Shown: piece by piece, positions 24,701-36,984 of the stretch | Layout of the letters: each line of letters opens with the position of its first letter | How positions within the stretch are numbered: the first letter of the stretch is position 1 | Assembly: GCA_003024785.1 (NCBI GenBank) | Contig: PUQB01000332.1 | Location: 186,001-250,000, forward strand | Direction of reading: 5' to 3' | Source of the DNA: Selaginella tamariscina | Lineage: Eukaryota > Streptophyta > Lycopodiopsida > Selaginellales > Selaginellaceae | DNA: 64,000 bases | Program-made: the position numbers and the translations under genes | The notes under the pieces: model-generated | What the model was told of the DNA's origin: nothing | What the model saw: only the letters and a program-made list of their open reading frames with translations | The model's database searches: none

Positions 24701-26770
24701 ATGTACATCTTTGTATTTCTTTATGTATTTGTGCCTATAATTTTTTCTTTACAATATTGTTATTAAGTGTTTATTATACAATATATTCTGCAATTATGAT
24801 TTAAAGATAATTTTTGCATAAACTTATGTTTATGTATGTGCTTGTTATATGGTTTAAAGTGTTTATTAGCATGCTCCCATTACATATTTGCATCATTATT
24901 ATTTTTTTAGTACTTACGATTTTATTATACTATGCAATATAAAATTTTAACTTTTAATATTCAACATGATTCTCATGTATAATTTAGGGTTTTAATATTG
25001 ACTTTGTATTTATTATGTCTTTATATTATGAATCTTATATATTAGGTTAGTTTTTGCACACACTCACATAGAGCAACAACAAGGTTTGAACCATTATGAT
25101 AAATGTAATACTACTAATTTAAAATGAGTGTTAAGTTGTGTAAGTATAGTTAATGAATCAAACAAAGAAGGGAAGTAATTTATACTTAAAGTACATATAT
25201 ATATTTTTAATTAATAGCATAATAATTATTTAAGATTGCAGTAAATTATGAGTCAAAATAAGGAGCATAATAACCTACATCATTAATAAAATTTTGAGAC
25301 GGTTTAAATTAAAAAAACTTATAAAGAGCATTGTCGAACAAGTATCGTCCTTTTTAATATATGAAGCATTGTTTTGGATGTGACAAAGGTTACAAAAGTT
25401 AATGTAATAAAGTTTCTTTAAAACTTAAAACATTATGTAATACTTAATAAATAATGTATTTAATATAAATATATTAACTTTAGTTGTTGTAAGGTTGATT
25501 TAAATTCACCCTTCCTTAAAATTAATTTAATTTTTAAATTTTTACTAAAGACTTTTATATTTACATTTGTCATTAAGTATAAAACCTTAAATGACATCAT
25601 TTTTATGGAATTATATTCACATTATAACTCATTCATAGTACTTATATGTAATGTTGTGAGTATAAGTTTATGTTTAAACTTGTCAAACTTGCTAAGAATA
25701 TGTTAAAGCATATTTAGTACTAATGTAATGTTAATGTAAAAACATATTCATATGAGAATGTTAATGTAAATATTAAGAATTTATTGGAGCATATTTAAGG
25801 TGGATGTTAAGGTTAATAAAATACTAATAGAATTTTAGAGGAATATTTCATGATGTGTACACAAGTATTTTCAACATTTAGATCTTGTTATGTATGTAAC
25901 TTGTTATATTGTGCCACATTGCATTCTAACATATGCTTAAGGTTAAGTATGCATAGTCAAAGACATGGCTCAATCTTCTTTAAAATAATATGTAAAGAGA
26001 GCCTAAGGTAAGGGTAAAGTAAGGCTAAAGCACTCTTTAAAGCAGTCTTGCTCTTTTATACTTTCATTTATATTTGGTCAAGTTTGTTTTGCCATGTACT
26101 AATCATTTTCACGTGTGTTGTAGTTTACAAGAGATGGTCTTGGATAATTTGTATCAATGAATTGGTAGGTTAGATAATATTTTGTACAGTTTGTATCAAT
26201 GAACTTGATAAGTTGGATAATTTTTTGTACAGAGAAGTCGTTGCACATAATAAATTTTAATTTCTTAATCTTTTGGCACAATATGTGATAATTTAAAATA
26301 AAATTTTATATGGGTTATTACACTTGGTCATGAGTTAGGTTTTACTAATGCCTATCCACCTTCTATATCTAATGTAACCACTCACAATCACATTAACAGT
26401 CACATTGATAGTCACAACAACAACCATATTATAATACTTAATTGTTGTTTTTTTGTGAGATTGATAGTGGTAATATGGCTAGTCTTTAAGGATTAATACA
26501 AAGGATAAGGTCTAGGACTGTTCTTAAGTCATAATTCTTTATGTTTTTTGTGCACATTTCTATTTGTAAGGTTAGGGTTGCACAACCCTTACCTTAGGGT
26601 TTTTTCCCTACACATATTGTCTAGTATTTCTCAAGTGATATTCTATTCTTTCCTTGAGTTTATTACTCCAAAGTAAATGAGTTGCTTCATATGAATGTTA
26701 AGAACATAAAATATGTTAAGAGAATATCTATGATGTTTCACATATATTTTTGACGTTTCAACACTTTATT

Positions 26771-26833
26771 GTGTACATAGCTTGTTAGATTGTGCTATGT
26801 GTACATAGCTTGTTAGATTGTGCTATGTGTACA
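26771..26833. repeat. 28-bp tandem duplication
   Basis: The unit gtgtacatagcttgttagat... occurs at 26771 and again, identical, at 26799. A third partial copy follows. The exact identity suggests a recent duplication inside otherwise old sequence. Confidence 0.8.
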
Positions 26834-29349
26834 TTGTGGCACATTGTAAAAAGGCTTAGGTCAATGTTGACACATTTCATTTAAACTCTCTATTACTATT
26901 AATATATTACTATATAAGCTTTATTATTATATATAAATTATTACTTTTTCAAATCCTTAAGAACATCATGATTTTTTTTGTTTTATGATTAAGTTTAAAC
27001 TAAAAAGTCTTTACACCACTCTTTCTCTTGTTATCTCGTTCAATTCTTGCTTTTGCTATAGCCAAGGTCATAATGGTCTCCATAATATTAATATATATAT
27101 ATGATTTTTGTTTTCTTGGGTTGACAGAGTATTATAGGTAGATTATGCAAATATTACTATAAGAAAAAAGAGATTCATAACACCTCAACAATCTGCAATA
27201 AGTGGAACACACATCCTTGATGAAAAGTTTTGTACTCTAAAGTGTTAATGTACATTTTATCTTATTATTTTATATTGAGCCAATAAGAAGTGCTTTAATT
27301 TGCAAACACAAAGTGACTAAGCTAATTTTATCTTTAAGATAAACATCATCTTTTATTTTAACAAAATTTTAAGGTACAATGTTCATTGTATTTTTTTAGA
27401 GAAAGTTGTGGTGACTAGGAATTTCCTATAAGAACCTTCATACTAAGGAAGAATAAAAGGATAAATCCTTATAGTCATCACATAGTTAAGCTCACACGAG
27501 CCAATGCTCACCTCATCCCATAACATATATTTTGTTTAAGATGGTTAATTGAGCTAATCTTGAATTAAAAAATAAATTATGAAGGTTGTATATTTAAAAC
27601 AAATAATAAGGATAAGGGCCAAGAACCAAGAAAACACTCATGAAATGTCTCATGCTTTTCTAACATCACCATCAACATCACCTCACAAGTGCACTCTTTG
27701 ACTAGGTGAAACTCTCAACAATTAGAAGAAACATGACTAAGTTCCATGTGTTAATGTCAATCCACACATGGGTGAAATCAGTACGAAAAGGCCATGCTCC
27801 AAAAGTTATACTTAATAGAATGGGACTTGAAAGTTGATATTGAAACGAGGGGAGAAGAAAACTCGCCTTTAGTTTAATTCTCCCAACATTATACTTATCA
27901 AAATTCTTACTTACTTAATAAGACTTGCACTTTTTTTTAATCATGGACTATCCACATAAAAATAATGTTTTATTTAATGTTCACTATAGACTAATAAGCT
28001 CATAAGGCAGCTCCTAACAAAATAATTTACCATACCCATGATGAAACCTCCATGTGGTAAGGTAAAGTAAATGTCGTACCTAAAATTGAATTAAAAATTA
28101 ATTTTTGTTAAGTAATTTAACTAATTAAATAGTCAACTCATAAGAGAACTTTAAGGCTTAAGTCAAAGTACTTCTTAAAACTATAACTTGAGTTTTCACC
28201 TTGTATACAGAGTTGGGCCTTCCATGATTTCTTTCACAATGCACTTTCTTCTCTTTTAAGTTTAAGAGTAACTTTGCACATAAGTTTTTATGGGTCATGA
28301 CTTATTTCAATGACCAATGTTATTTCTGGTTAGGATTAGCTCAACTCAACTTTAGACTGTTCAAAATATAACACTGTTCATTTATATGTTTCCCCCACGA
28401 CTTCTCATTTGTAATTAGGCTACCACTTATTCCATATTAGAGGCATCCCTTTATTCTTTGGTGGGGCATCCCAACATGAATATTCATTATAATTTACCTC
28501 AAGTTCTTGCATTCTTTCATAATTTAAGATAACATTTTCAAATTATTTATTTAGTACCTAATACATATTGAAAGCTAACTCCTAAATCATGCTAAGTACA
28601 CAATGCTTAGTTAACGGCCACAAGAGCGATCCCATGCTATATATTATTATTTCTATACTTCTAGTAGTACTATACTAAGTTATTTAAGTATCCTAAAAAT
28701 ATATCACTATGGATTAAATTTAAATGGAAGTATGGTGGATGTTACATCTTATAAATAAGGGTTATATATAATACAAAGATAAGAGAAACAAGGCCCAACC
28801 AAGTAATTGGTCTTTTTAATTAATTAATAAGAATAGATCAAAACGAATTTGAAATAACATTTTCAATTATCCATCATATGATAAGTGTGATGTAAAAAGG
28901 ACTATAAGATAATATAATAATGTTTTTCAAAGAAATATAAATTACATATTCTTATAACGAAGTTAGAATATAAGTTTGATAATTAAAGAGGTGGTATAAA
29001 TATGACATTTCCTATAATGTCATGTTTTATGTTAATTAAAATGCAATAGCATTAAAAAAATATAATATTGCACACTAAGTAGCGCATTGTAAAGAAATAT
29101 ACCACTTAAAACTTTTCTTATATTAAAACATTTTCTACAAGCTCATTATATACATATCAACTACTTCTTAATAAACACCACCAATTGCCCTATGTTTAAT
29201 CCACATCACCTAGCTTTAACACTACTCGTTCAGCCATGCATTCCGTCACTGCCATAAGCTAAATCTCCTCCATATTCACTAGGGTTGTCCAAAGTCATAA
29301 CTTCACCACATGTAGTTAGAAATTAAACTTGCAATGCTTAGTTAATATA

Positions 29350-30060
29350 TCTGCCACCATCCATCCATGGACAATACTCAACTTAATAAACTTCATACCA
29401 CTTGCTCATGAAGGAATTGAACTTGTACTTGCATATGCCGAGTTAAATTGTGATGCCTTTAATGAGTTGACAACATGTACAAATGTTATCACATAAAAGC
29501 TTAGTCAGCAGTTGCTCCCTCAAAAATGGCTCAAGGCAAACCTTGCAACCAAATTGTCTTCTATGCTGATGATGTTGCAATTACATATTTTGCTTCTGAT
29601 GAGGATTATAAGAATTCATGTTCCTAACCAATCCACATCCGAATATCCTTAGAGCTAGAAAACCTCCTCATTAGGCAACATGTGTAAACAAGGAAATGCT
29701 TTGTGGTTCCTTGCATGTAACAAAGGACGCATTTCACAGCCTCCCAATGCATCCTACATGAGCCATGAATTGTGAAACTTGGCCTATTGCATACGCCAAT
29801 TCAAGCCTTGTGCAAACAACTAGGTAGATGAGGCTGTCGACCACATGGTAATAAGGCACTACCTCCATGTGCCTAGTGTCCTTATTGTCATGCGACACCA
29901 TGTCTTAAATAAGTTTCACTAGAAGATCTATTAACATCAAAACTACCTTACATCTTGCCATATTGAATTTATGAAGCATCTCATCCATACTTCAGTTGTC
30001 ACAAAGTGAGAATCCTTCTCCCTTTGTCTCATTGGAGTTAAATCCTTTATAGAAATAGGA
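29350..30060 (-). mobile_element. Ty1/copia pol relic
   Basis: Read on the minus strand, this region keeps the copia signature from the end of reverse transcriptase into RNase H. Recognisable pieces are similar to the usual YxxxVGSLMYL-type stretch, the TRPDIAYAV-type stretch and the AEYIA..ACKEAIWL-type stretch, in the right order. It is broken in many places, has no recognised LTRs and looks old. Confidence 0.7.
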
Positions 30061-30065
30061 GATTG

Positions 30066-30607
30066 TGTCAGAGTTTTTACCTAGTGTCACAAAGGTGACT
30101 TGCCAGGTGCCAACCTTGGAATCCCCTCTATGGAAACCCCACGGAATCTAGTAAAGTAACATGTATTAGGAGCCCAACCCCTAAAAACTTAAGCTCCTAA
30201 CTGACCAAGTCCACAAATGAGACTCACCTTATGAATCAGGATACACGAACTAGCCGAGCTATAGGTGTCGTTCCTAGCTTGGCGTGGTTGAGGCGGCTGG
30301 AGTAAAGCCTCAACCACTAGTTTTACAAAACGTGGACTTGGGCAACACCTTTGAGCTTGCGAGCAGGTTTTTGGTCTAAGGAGTTTGACTAATTCCTTAG
30401 AAGTAACGTACCCCTGTCACAAAGGTGAGATCCTACCAGCGATAAAGATAGTCTAACTCAAAGGTGGGACGTACCCTTATCGTGTGAAAGTTTGGGCAGC
30501 ACAATAGAGGGTTGCGCCTTGACGACACAAGCTTAGCTTGCACTAGTAGGAGGTTAACGAGCTCTTTTTGAATCTAAGAAGCCTCACTACATATACTGTA
30601 CCTTATG
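30066..30607 (-). repeat. older, inverted LTR fragment of the chromovirus family
   Basis: The reverse complement of this stretch matches the 3' half of the LTR at 30608-31580, from its terminal TGACA inward to the 'ataaataaggtagagtatatg' region. Differences are clearly more numerous than between the two LTRs of the neighbouring element, so it is older. It stops exactly where the younger element begins. Confidence 0.85.
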
Positions 30608-31580
30608 TGTCATAGTTTTTACTATGACTCGACCCTTTACTTTGGGGTTTGACTGTTGTTACCTACTGGATTATGTGACGAACCCTAGATGTAGAAGAAA
30701 CAGGCCGCATAGTGCACTTGGGTATCTAGTGATGGTCCGGCCGGGTGTCGTTAGGTATTTGCAAGAAACTCTAGGCGAAGCTAGCACTTCCATTTAGAGA
30801 ACCCTCCCCCGTTTTGACGTTCCAGGTTAGGGTTCTTGCAAATTATAGCTTGTCAAAATAAGGGTTAGGGACACCCTAGGGTTGACCTAACCCTAGGGTT
30901 GCCCTAACCCCACGTCCTAAACCCCCCCCCTAGGGGTTAGGTTTAGGATTAGGTTAGGACAACCATTTTCTCTAAGGGCTGGCATTTCCGTGCCAGCCCA
31001 CTTACTCATTTAGGTAAACAGGGGGGGGGGGGTCCGTCACATAAATAAGGTAGAGTATATGTAGTGAGGCTTCCTGGGTTCAAAAGAGAGCTCGTTAACC
31101 TCCTACCGGTGCAAGCTAAGCTTGTGTCGTCAAGGTGCAACCCTCGTTGTGCCGCCCAAACTTCCACACGACAGGGGTACAACCCACCCTAGGGTTAGAC
31201 TATCCTTATCGTTGGCAGGATCTTGCCTTTGAGATAGGGCACGTCACTTCCAAGGAGTTAGTCAGATTCCTTGGTCCGAAAACCTGCCGCAAGCTCAAAA
31301 CATTGCCCGAGTTCACGTTCCGCAAACTAGTGGTTGAGGCCTTGCTCCGGCCGCCTCAACCACGCCAAGCTAGGAACGACACCTAAAGCTCGGCTAGTCC
31401 GTGTATCCTGATTCACAAGGTGAGTCTCGTTCGTGGACTTAGTCAGTTAGGGTTTGAGTTCCTAAGGCTTGGGTTCCTAATACGGGTTACTTTACCAGAT
31501 TCCGTGGGGTTTCCAGAGAGGGGATTCCAGGGTTGGCACCTGGCAAGCCGCCTTTGTGGCACCAGGTAAAAACTCTGACA
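30608..31580 (+). repeat. 5' LTR of chromovirus copy 1 (973 bp)
   Basis: Runs from TGTCATAG to CTCTGACA, so its ends are TGTCA...TGACA. It contains a hairpin at the very start, CCTAGGG/AACCCTA inverted repeats near 30870-30960, a small stem (ggctggcatttccgtgccagcc, with its arms at 30978 on) and a G run at 31021-31032. Confidence 0.93.
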
Positions 31581-31582
31581 AT

Positions 31583-31594
31583 TGGTATCGGAGC
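31583..31594 (+). promoter_or_regulatory. primer-binding site
   Basis: TGGTATCGGAGC begins two bases after the 5' LTR. It differs at one base from the complement of the initiator tRNA-Met 3' end, the usual primer for plant gypsy elements. Confidence 0.75.
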
Positions 31595-32264
31595 AAGTTC
31601 TCTGCGGTCAGTAGGACTGCCTTAAGTTAGGTGTTTCAATGTTTAGATAACTCTAAATTCTTGATATACTCTATTGCTTTCGGTTGACATGTCTGTATTC
31701 TGCGCAGAGAGTTTGATCCTGTGAGTTGTCAAACTTCGGAGAACACTTGCTCAGTGAGTCGGCGTGAGATTCTAGGTATGTCCGAAAGTCTTATGCTAGT
31801 TTAAGCTGATGTGTGTGGGTGTACAACCTGTGCAGGGTGTTTCCAGTTTCACATTGGGAATATTCCAAGCATATTCTCCGAGTGTTGACACTAGGGTTCA
31901 ATACGATGAGCAAGAGAAAGCAACCAGAGCCTGAGGCAGAGAGGGCTGTCGCAGAGGCTCAAAATGAGGAGATGGATGAGGCTGATCCAGGTCGACCCCC
32001 TAGGGTTAGACAACGACCTGGTTGGCGAGAAATAATGATGGATGCCCTAAACGAACTTCGAGGGGATGTTTGGGTTGAACGACCGAATCGATAATGTTGC
32101 CGTTCGGATTCCAACGAATACGCAGTGCCAGATGTTCCGCAACCAGACACACGGAAAAAGAAGAAGAAGCATGACTCAGAGTCAGGTTCCTCTGAATCAG
32201 ATTCTTCGACGGAAGTAGTGGTGGAGGTCCCAGTAAATTCAAACCGGTAAAGCCTTCGAATTTC

Positions 32265-33569
32265 ATGGGTTCAAAGGATTACAAGGTTTTGGATGACTGG
32301 TTGTATGATATGGAAAGCTATTTCGAGGCTGCTTCCGTGAGAAAGACAGAAAAGGTTGCATGTGCCAAGCAGTTTCTTAAAGAAGAAGCTAAGACTTGGT
32401 GGCGAATTGTTGAAGGTGAACGTGGATACCGAAACAGCTGGAAGCACATGAAAAAGGAGATCAAAAAGCAGTATATGCCGGATGATCTCGGTTTGCGATT
32501 GCGTGCTGACCTGGCACTTTGTCAACAGGGAGTTCGGGGAAGTCCTATGGACCACGTTTATCGATTCGAAAGTGTACGGCGATTGGTGCCAAATATGAGC
32601 GATGATGAAGCTCGAAGTTGCTTCATGGCTAGCTTGAATGAGAAAACGCGAAGAGAAATCTTAAGGTACAAGCCAACAAGCTATCGGGAATGTCAAGAGG
32701 CAGCTCAAAAGGTTGCTTATGGCATGTCGTTAGAAGACTTGTACAAAGGGGAGGAAGCAAAACCTAAACCAAGGAGGTTTCCTCCAAAGTCTGGGTTCAG
32801 AAGGTTTGATAGGCGACCAGATCAATCGCCATCAATTCGAAGTGCAAGTCCCTTTGTTGGCAGTTCCAAGTTTTCGGACACATCAAGACCCACCGGATTT
32901 CGGAAACCATTGGCGTTACCACCTCCTCAGCAGACCAAAGGATCGGCTCCAAAGTCTGCTCCCCCGCGTTCCGCAGGCGGGGTCGTGAAATGTTATAATT
33001 GTAACAAGCCTGGTCATTTTGCTAAAGAGTGTCCGGCACCCTCACAACAATCAGGACATTTCAAGGCGATGGTAGAAGAGGAAGTTGCTGAACCAGAAAC
33101 GCTTGAAGATCCGGAAGATGAGTCAGAAGAGGTAATGTTGTGCCAGACACAACCTGCCTTATTCGCTATTCAAGACAAAACTGACCCTTTGCTATATTTG
33201 ACAGGAAGGATACGAGGGGACCGAGTCCGAATGATGATCGATACTGGAGCAACATACAACTTCATATCGACTAGTCTAGCTCGTCGATTGAATTTGGATG
33301 TAATAAAGATGTGTGAAATAAAGATCAATTTTGGCAAAGGTTCTCAAAATACTAATAATATAGCAAGGGCAGTTCCTGTCCAAATCAAAGATTGGAAGGC
33401 TAAGCTAGACTTAGTTGTCTTGAATATGACGGGGTTTGACTTTGTTTTGGGTATGGAATGGTTCCATAAACATGTAATCGAAATGAGGGGTTCGGAGATA
33501 ATCGAATCACGCTTGCAGCAGATAAAGAAGACATTAGAAAGACCAGCTCAAAATGGAAACGCTAACTGA
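32265..33569 (+). CDS. gag to protease part of chromovirus copy 1
   Basis: A long open stretch encoding the gag core (about 32265-32760), a basic linker, one CCHC zinc knuckle near 32990-33030 and an aspartic protease segment around 33235-33290. Related gag N-terminal sequence begins upstream near 31905. This is part of a fossil element and not a host gene. Confidence 0.85.
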   Translation: MGSKDYKVLDDWLYDMESYFEAASVRKTEKVACAKQFLKEEAKTWWRIVEGERGYRNSWKHMKKEIKKQYMPDDLGLRLRADLALCQQGVRGSPMDHVYRFESVRRLVPNMSDDEARSCFMASLNEKTRREILRYKPTSYRECQEAAQKVAYGMSLEDLYKGEEAKPKPRRFPPKSGFRRFDRRPDQSPSIRSASPFVGSSKFSDTSRPTGFRKPLALPPPQQTKGSAPKSAPPRSAGGVVKCYNCNKPGHFAKECPAPSQQSGHFKAMVEEEVAEPETLEDPEDESEEVMLCQTQPALFAIQDKTDPLLYLTGRIRGDRVRMMIDTGATYNFISTSLARRLNLDVIKMCEIKINFGKGSQNTNNIARAVPVQIKDWKAKLDLVVLNMTGFDFVLGMEWFHKHVIEMRGSEIIESRLQQIKKTLERPAQNGNAN

Positions 33570-35050
33570 TAAGGATTGGAATCCTATGTTCCTTACCTTA
33601 ACTCAGTTGCGTAAGGCAGTTAGACATCGGGAACGTGTGTTTCTTGCAATGGTTTTGGATACTGGTGAAGTCAAAATAGGAGATGGTCAAGAATCTGTTC
33701 CTAAACCTATTTTGGAAGTCTTGAACATGTTTAAGGATGTGTTGCCAGAAGACTTGCCGCCCGAGTTACCTCCACGTCGAGTTGTGGACCACAGGATAGA
33801 GATTTTGCCAGGTTCGTCTCCACCGGCAAGAGCCCCATATCGGTTGAATCCTCAAGAGTTAGTAGAATTGAAGAGACAGCTGACAGAATTGATAGGTCGA
33901 GGACACATTCGACCTAGTCGATCGCCATATGGTGCACCTATCTTGTTCGTAATGAAAAAAGGATGGTACGATGCGAATGTGTGTGGACTATCGAGCGCTG
34001 AACGCGATAACTATCAAAAATAAGTATCCTCTTCCACGAGTGGACGACTTATTTGATAGGCTATCGAAAGAAAAAGTATTTTTTCAAGAATAGACTTGAG
34101 ATCGGGGTACCATCAGATTCGGTAGCAGAGAATGACATTGAGAAGACCGCTTTTCGAACGCGTTATGGATCATTTGAGTTTCTAGTCTTGCCATTCGGGT
34201 TGTGCAATGCTCCAGCAACTTTTTGCACAATGATGGATGATGTGTTTAGAGACTATCTAGACGAGTTCGTAGTGGTGTATATTGATGACATTCTGATTTT
34301 CAGTTCGACAATTGAAGAACATGTGGAACACTTAGAAAAAGTGTTTCAGAGGTTGAGAGAGAACCAGTTGTATGCTAAAGAAAGCAAGTGCGCATTTGGT
34401 CAAACCAAGATAGATTTCTTGGGACACTTGATCTCAGGTGGGGAGGTTGCCATGGACCCAAAGAAAATTCAAGCTATTACCGAGTGGATGACTTTAAAAG
34501 ATGTGCATGAAGTTAGATCATTTCTTGGTCTGACAGGGTATTACCGAAGATTCATAAAGGGTTACTCGGAAATAGCGGCCCCATTGACAGATCTTACGAA
34601 AACATTCCATGGCATTGGACTCCAGAGTGCCAACGTGCGTTCGTCAAACTCAAAGAGGCTATCTCTTCTGAGCCAGTTTTGCAGTTGCCCATCTTTGAAG
34701 ATCCCTTTGAAGTAGAATGTGACGCTTCCGACTTTGCAATTGGTGGTGTATTGCAACAGAAAGGACATCCAGTGTCCTTTTTCTCGAAGAAGTTAGATGC
34801 CGACGCAAACTCGATGGCCTACTCACGAAAAGGAGATGTATGCTATTGTTGCTTCCTTGGAGTATTGGCGTCATTATCTTCCAAGTCATGGCACTGTGGT
34901 TTGGACAGATAGTGTAACTCTAAGGTATTTTGAAACGCAGCCGAAGCTATCGCCAAAGTATGCTAGATGGCAGCAGAAGTTGGCACGATTTCAGCCTGAA
35001 ATCAAACATAAGCGGGAAAGGACAATGTGGTAGCTGATGCACTCAGTAGA
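33570..35050 (+). pseudogene. reverse transcriptase and RNase H part of chromovirus copy 1
   Basis: Reverse transcriptase spans about 33800-34600, with the YIDD-type catalytic box near 34280. The RNase H part follows to about 35050. The order and content are typical of Ty3/gypsy pol, and the part is broken. Confidence 0.85.
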
Positions 35051-35299
35051 AAGGGTCATCTTCGATTATGTCAGCACCCGTGTCAACTTTGGTGGATGAA
35101 TTTGTGACGGCGTATCCTCAGGACAAGTTTGCAAGGAGCTTTGAGCCTGGTGGCAAAGAGGAAACAAGTTCATCATTACGAAGAGATGGTAATATTCCAG
35201 CAGGAATAGAAAGTCGAATGGATGCACTCAAACAGGCCATTTTGCGGTACGAGATGGAGTTCTTTATTATAAAGAAAAGAGACTCTATGTTCCAGAAGG

Positions 35300-36606
35300 G
35301 ACATGGAGGGAGAGGCTGTTAAGAGAGCATCACGATGTTCCTTTGGCAGGACATGGTGGAAGGCATAAGACGTTGGCTTTGTTGAACAGGGATTCTATTG
35401 GCCGGGTATGATAGATGATGTTGCCAAGTATGTCAAGACATGCCCCACATGTCAACAAGTAAAGAGCCGATCGCAAAAACGAGCTGGGAAGTTGCATGTA
35501 TACCGATTCCAGAGCGGCCATTTCAAAGTGTTACTTTGGACTTTATCATGGGATTGCCAAAATCTTGTGGTTTTAATGCGCTCATGGTGGTAGTCGATCG
35601 TTTTCAAAGGTTGCTCATTTCATTCCAACTGTAGAGACAGTGAATGCAATTCAAGCAGCGAAGTTGTTCTTCCACGAAGTCATAAGAGTGCGCGGACTAC
35701 CGGAAACCATGATCTCAGATCGGATCCTCGGTTTACAGGGAAGTTTTGGGGACATTGTTTAAGCAGTTTGGTACGATGCTCAAGTTCAGTACAGCTTACC
35801 ATCCACAAACTGATGGTCAAACGGAGAGGGTGAACCGACAAGTCGAGGACTATCTCAGATGCTATGTTCAAGGTGATCAACTTGATTGGGCTGAACACTT
35901 AGATATGGCTGAGATATGTTACAATAACTCGATGCACACTGCAATCGGATGTAGCCCGATGGAAGTGTTAACTGGGAATAAGGGTGGTATTCCTCAGAGT
36001 ATGGTGTTACCGAAAGACGATAGCAATCGAGTTCCATCTGTAGCAGAGTTCACGGGACAATTGTATCGAACATGGGAAGCTGCTCGTCAAGCGATGGCTG
36101 CAGCACAGGAAAGGTATCGTCAGCAGTACGATAAGCATCGGCGGGATGTAGAGTATCAGGTTGGGGATATGGTATTGTTGAGTACCAAAAACCTGAAGGT
36201 TCCAATGACTCTTTCGAGGAAGTTTCTATCGCACTACATAGGTCCATACAAGGTGGTGAAGCAAGTAGGGAAAGTGGCTTATGAGTTGGATCTTCCTCCA
36301 GAGTTGGGAACAATACACAATGTGTTTCATGTCAATTTGCTCGAGCCATTCCACAAAGATGAGAAACATCCGCAAAGATATGAAAACTTACGTCCGCCCC
36401 CTGAGCTGGTTCATGAAGGTACGGAGTACGAAGTCGAATCCATATTGGGCAAAAGGAAGGTTTATGGACCGCGAAAACGTAAGTTTGAGTATCTCGTCAA
36501 ATGGAAAGGCTATCCAGCGTGCGAATCGACATGGGAACCATTGGAGAATCTACAAAACGCGATGGAGTTGGTGAATGAGTTTGAGGCAAGGTCTCAAACT
36601 AATTAA
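35300..36606 (+). pseudogene. integrase and chromodomain part of chromovirus copy 1
   Basis: A zinc-binding HHCC segment lies near 35320-35460, followed by the integrase core. The C-terminal portion ends in a chromodomain at about 36420-36590 (EYLVKWKGY type). In this family the chromodomain is thought to steer insertion towards marked chromatin. Confidence 0.85.
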
Positions 36607-36984
36607 GGAATAAAGTTATTTCTTCTTAACCTAGGGGCCGACAGACAACATTAACTAGAGGCCTCCGATATAAATTCTAGTTAACTAAAAGAAATTAACT
36701 AACTTGTTGTCTGTGTCGGGTGACAGACTTTGCAGACGTGCAAAAGGTCTCCAAATGACTTCTTGTCGCAGGTGGTACCTCCGGCAGCTGAGTTCTCACT
36801 CAGTGAACGACGGTTCTGAAGTATTTGGCTTCGCGTAATGCAAGGGGGGTAATAAAACTTGTGAACTTTTTGCTGACTCCGCATAGAGTGATTAGCGTTA
36901 GTTTTCAGTTAATTTTTCCTAACCTAGTCTAGTCTTGGAGTTAGACGTCAACGAGGACGTTGACATTTTCAAAGGCGGGGAGTG
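36607..36984 (+). other. 3' untranslated region and purine tract of chromovirus copy 1
   Basis: About 380 bases between the end of pol and the 3' LTR. A stem can form between gacagacaacattaactag (from about 36639) and ctagttaact...gttgtctgtgtc (to about 36718). The purine tract aaaggcggggag lies at 36971-36982, just before the LTR. The same sequence recurs in copy 2. Confidence 0.75.

Larger units (their letters stand above)
18128..29350. other. 11 kb of AT-rich DNA, no gene recognised
   Basis: No reading frame here looks like protein. Contents seen by eye: a foldback at 18914-18987, a 37-bp tandem repeat at 20590-20684, a long AT tract at 21661-21713, small inverted repeats around 22120-22195, a C run near 23840 and a 28-bp tandem duplication at 26771-26826. 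Two diverged repeat copies (about 25850-25930 and 26740-26860) share 'cttgttagattgtg'-like text. This is probably old, mutated intergenic repeat DNA. Confidence 0.6.

Noticed and set aside
32006-32555. Minus-strand frames within the chromovirus gag region
   Set aside because: They are antisense to a well-supported gag reading frame, and the same shadows appear in copy 2.
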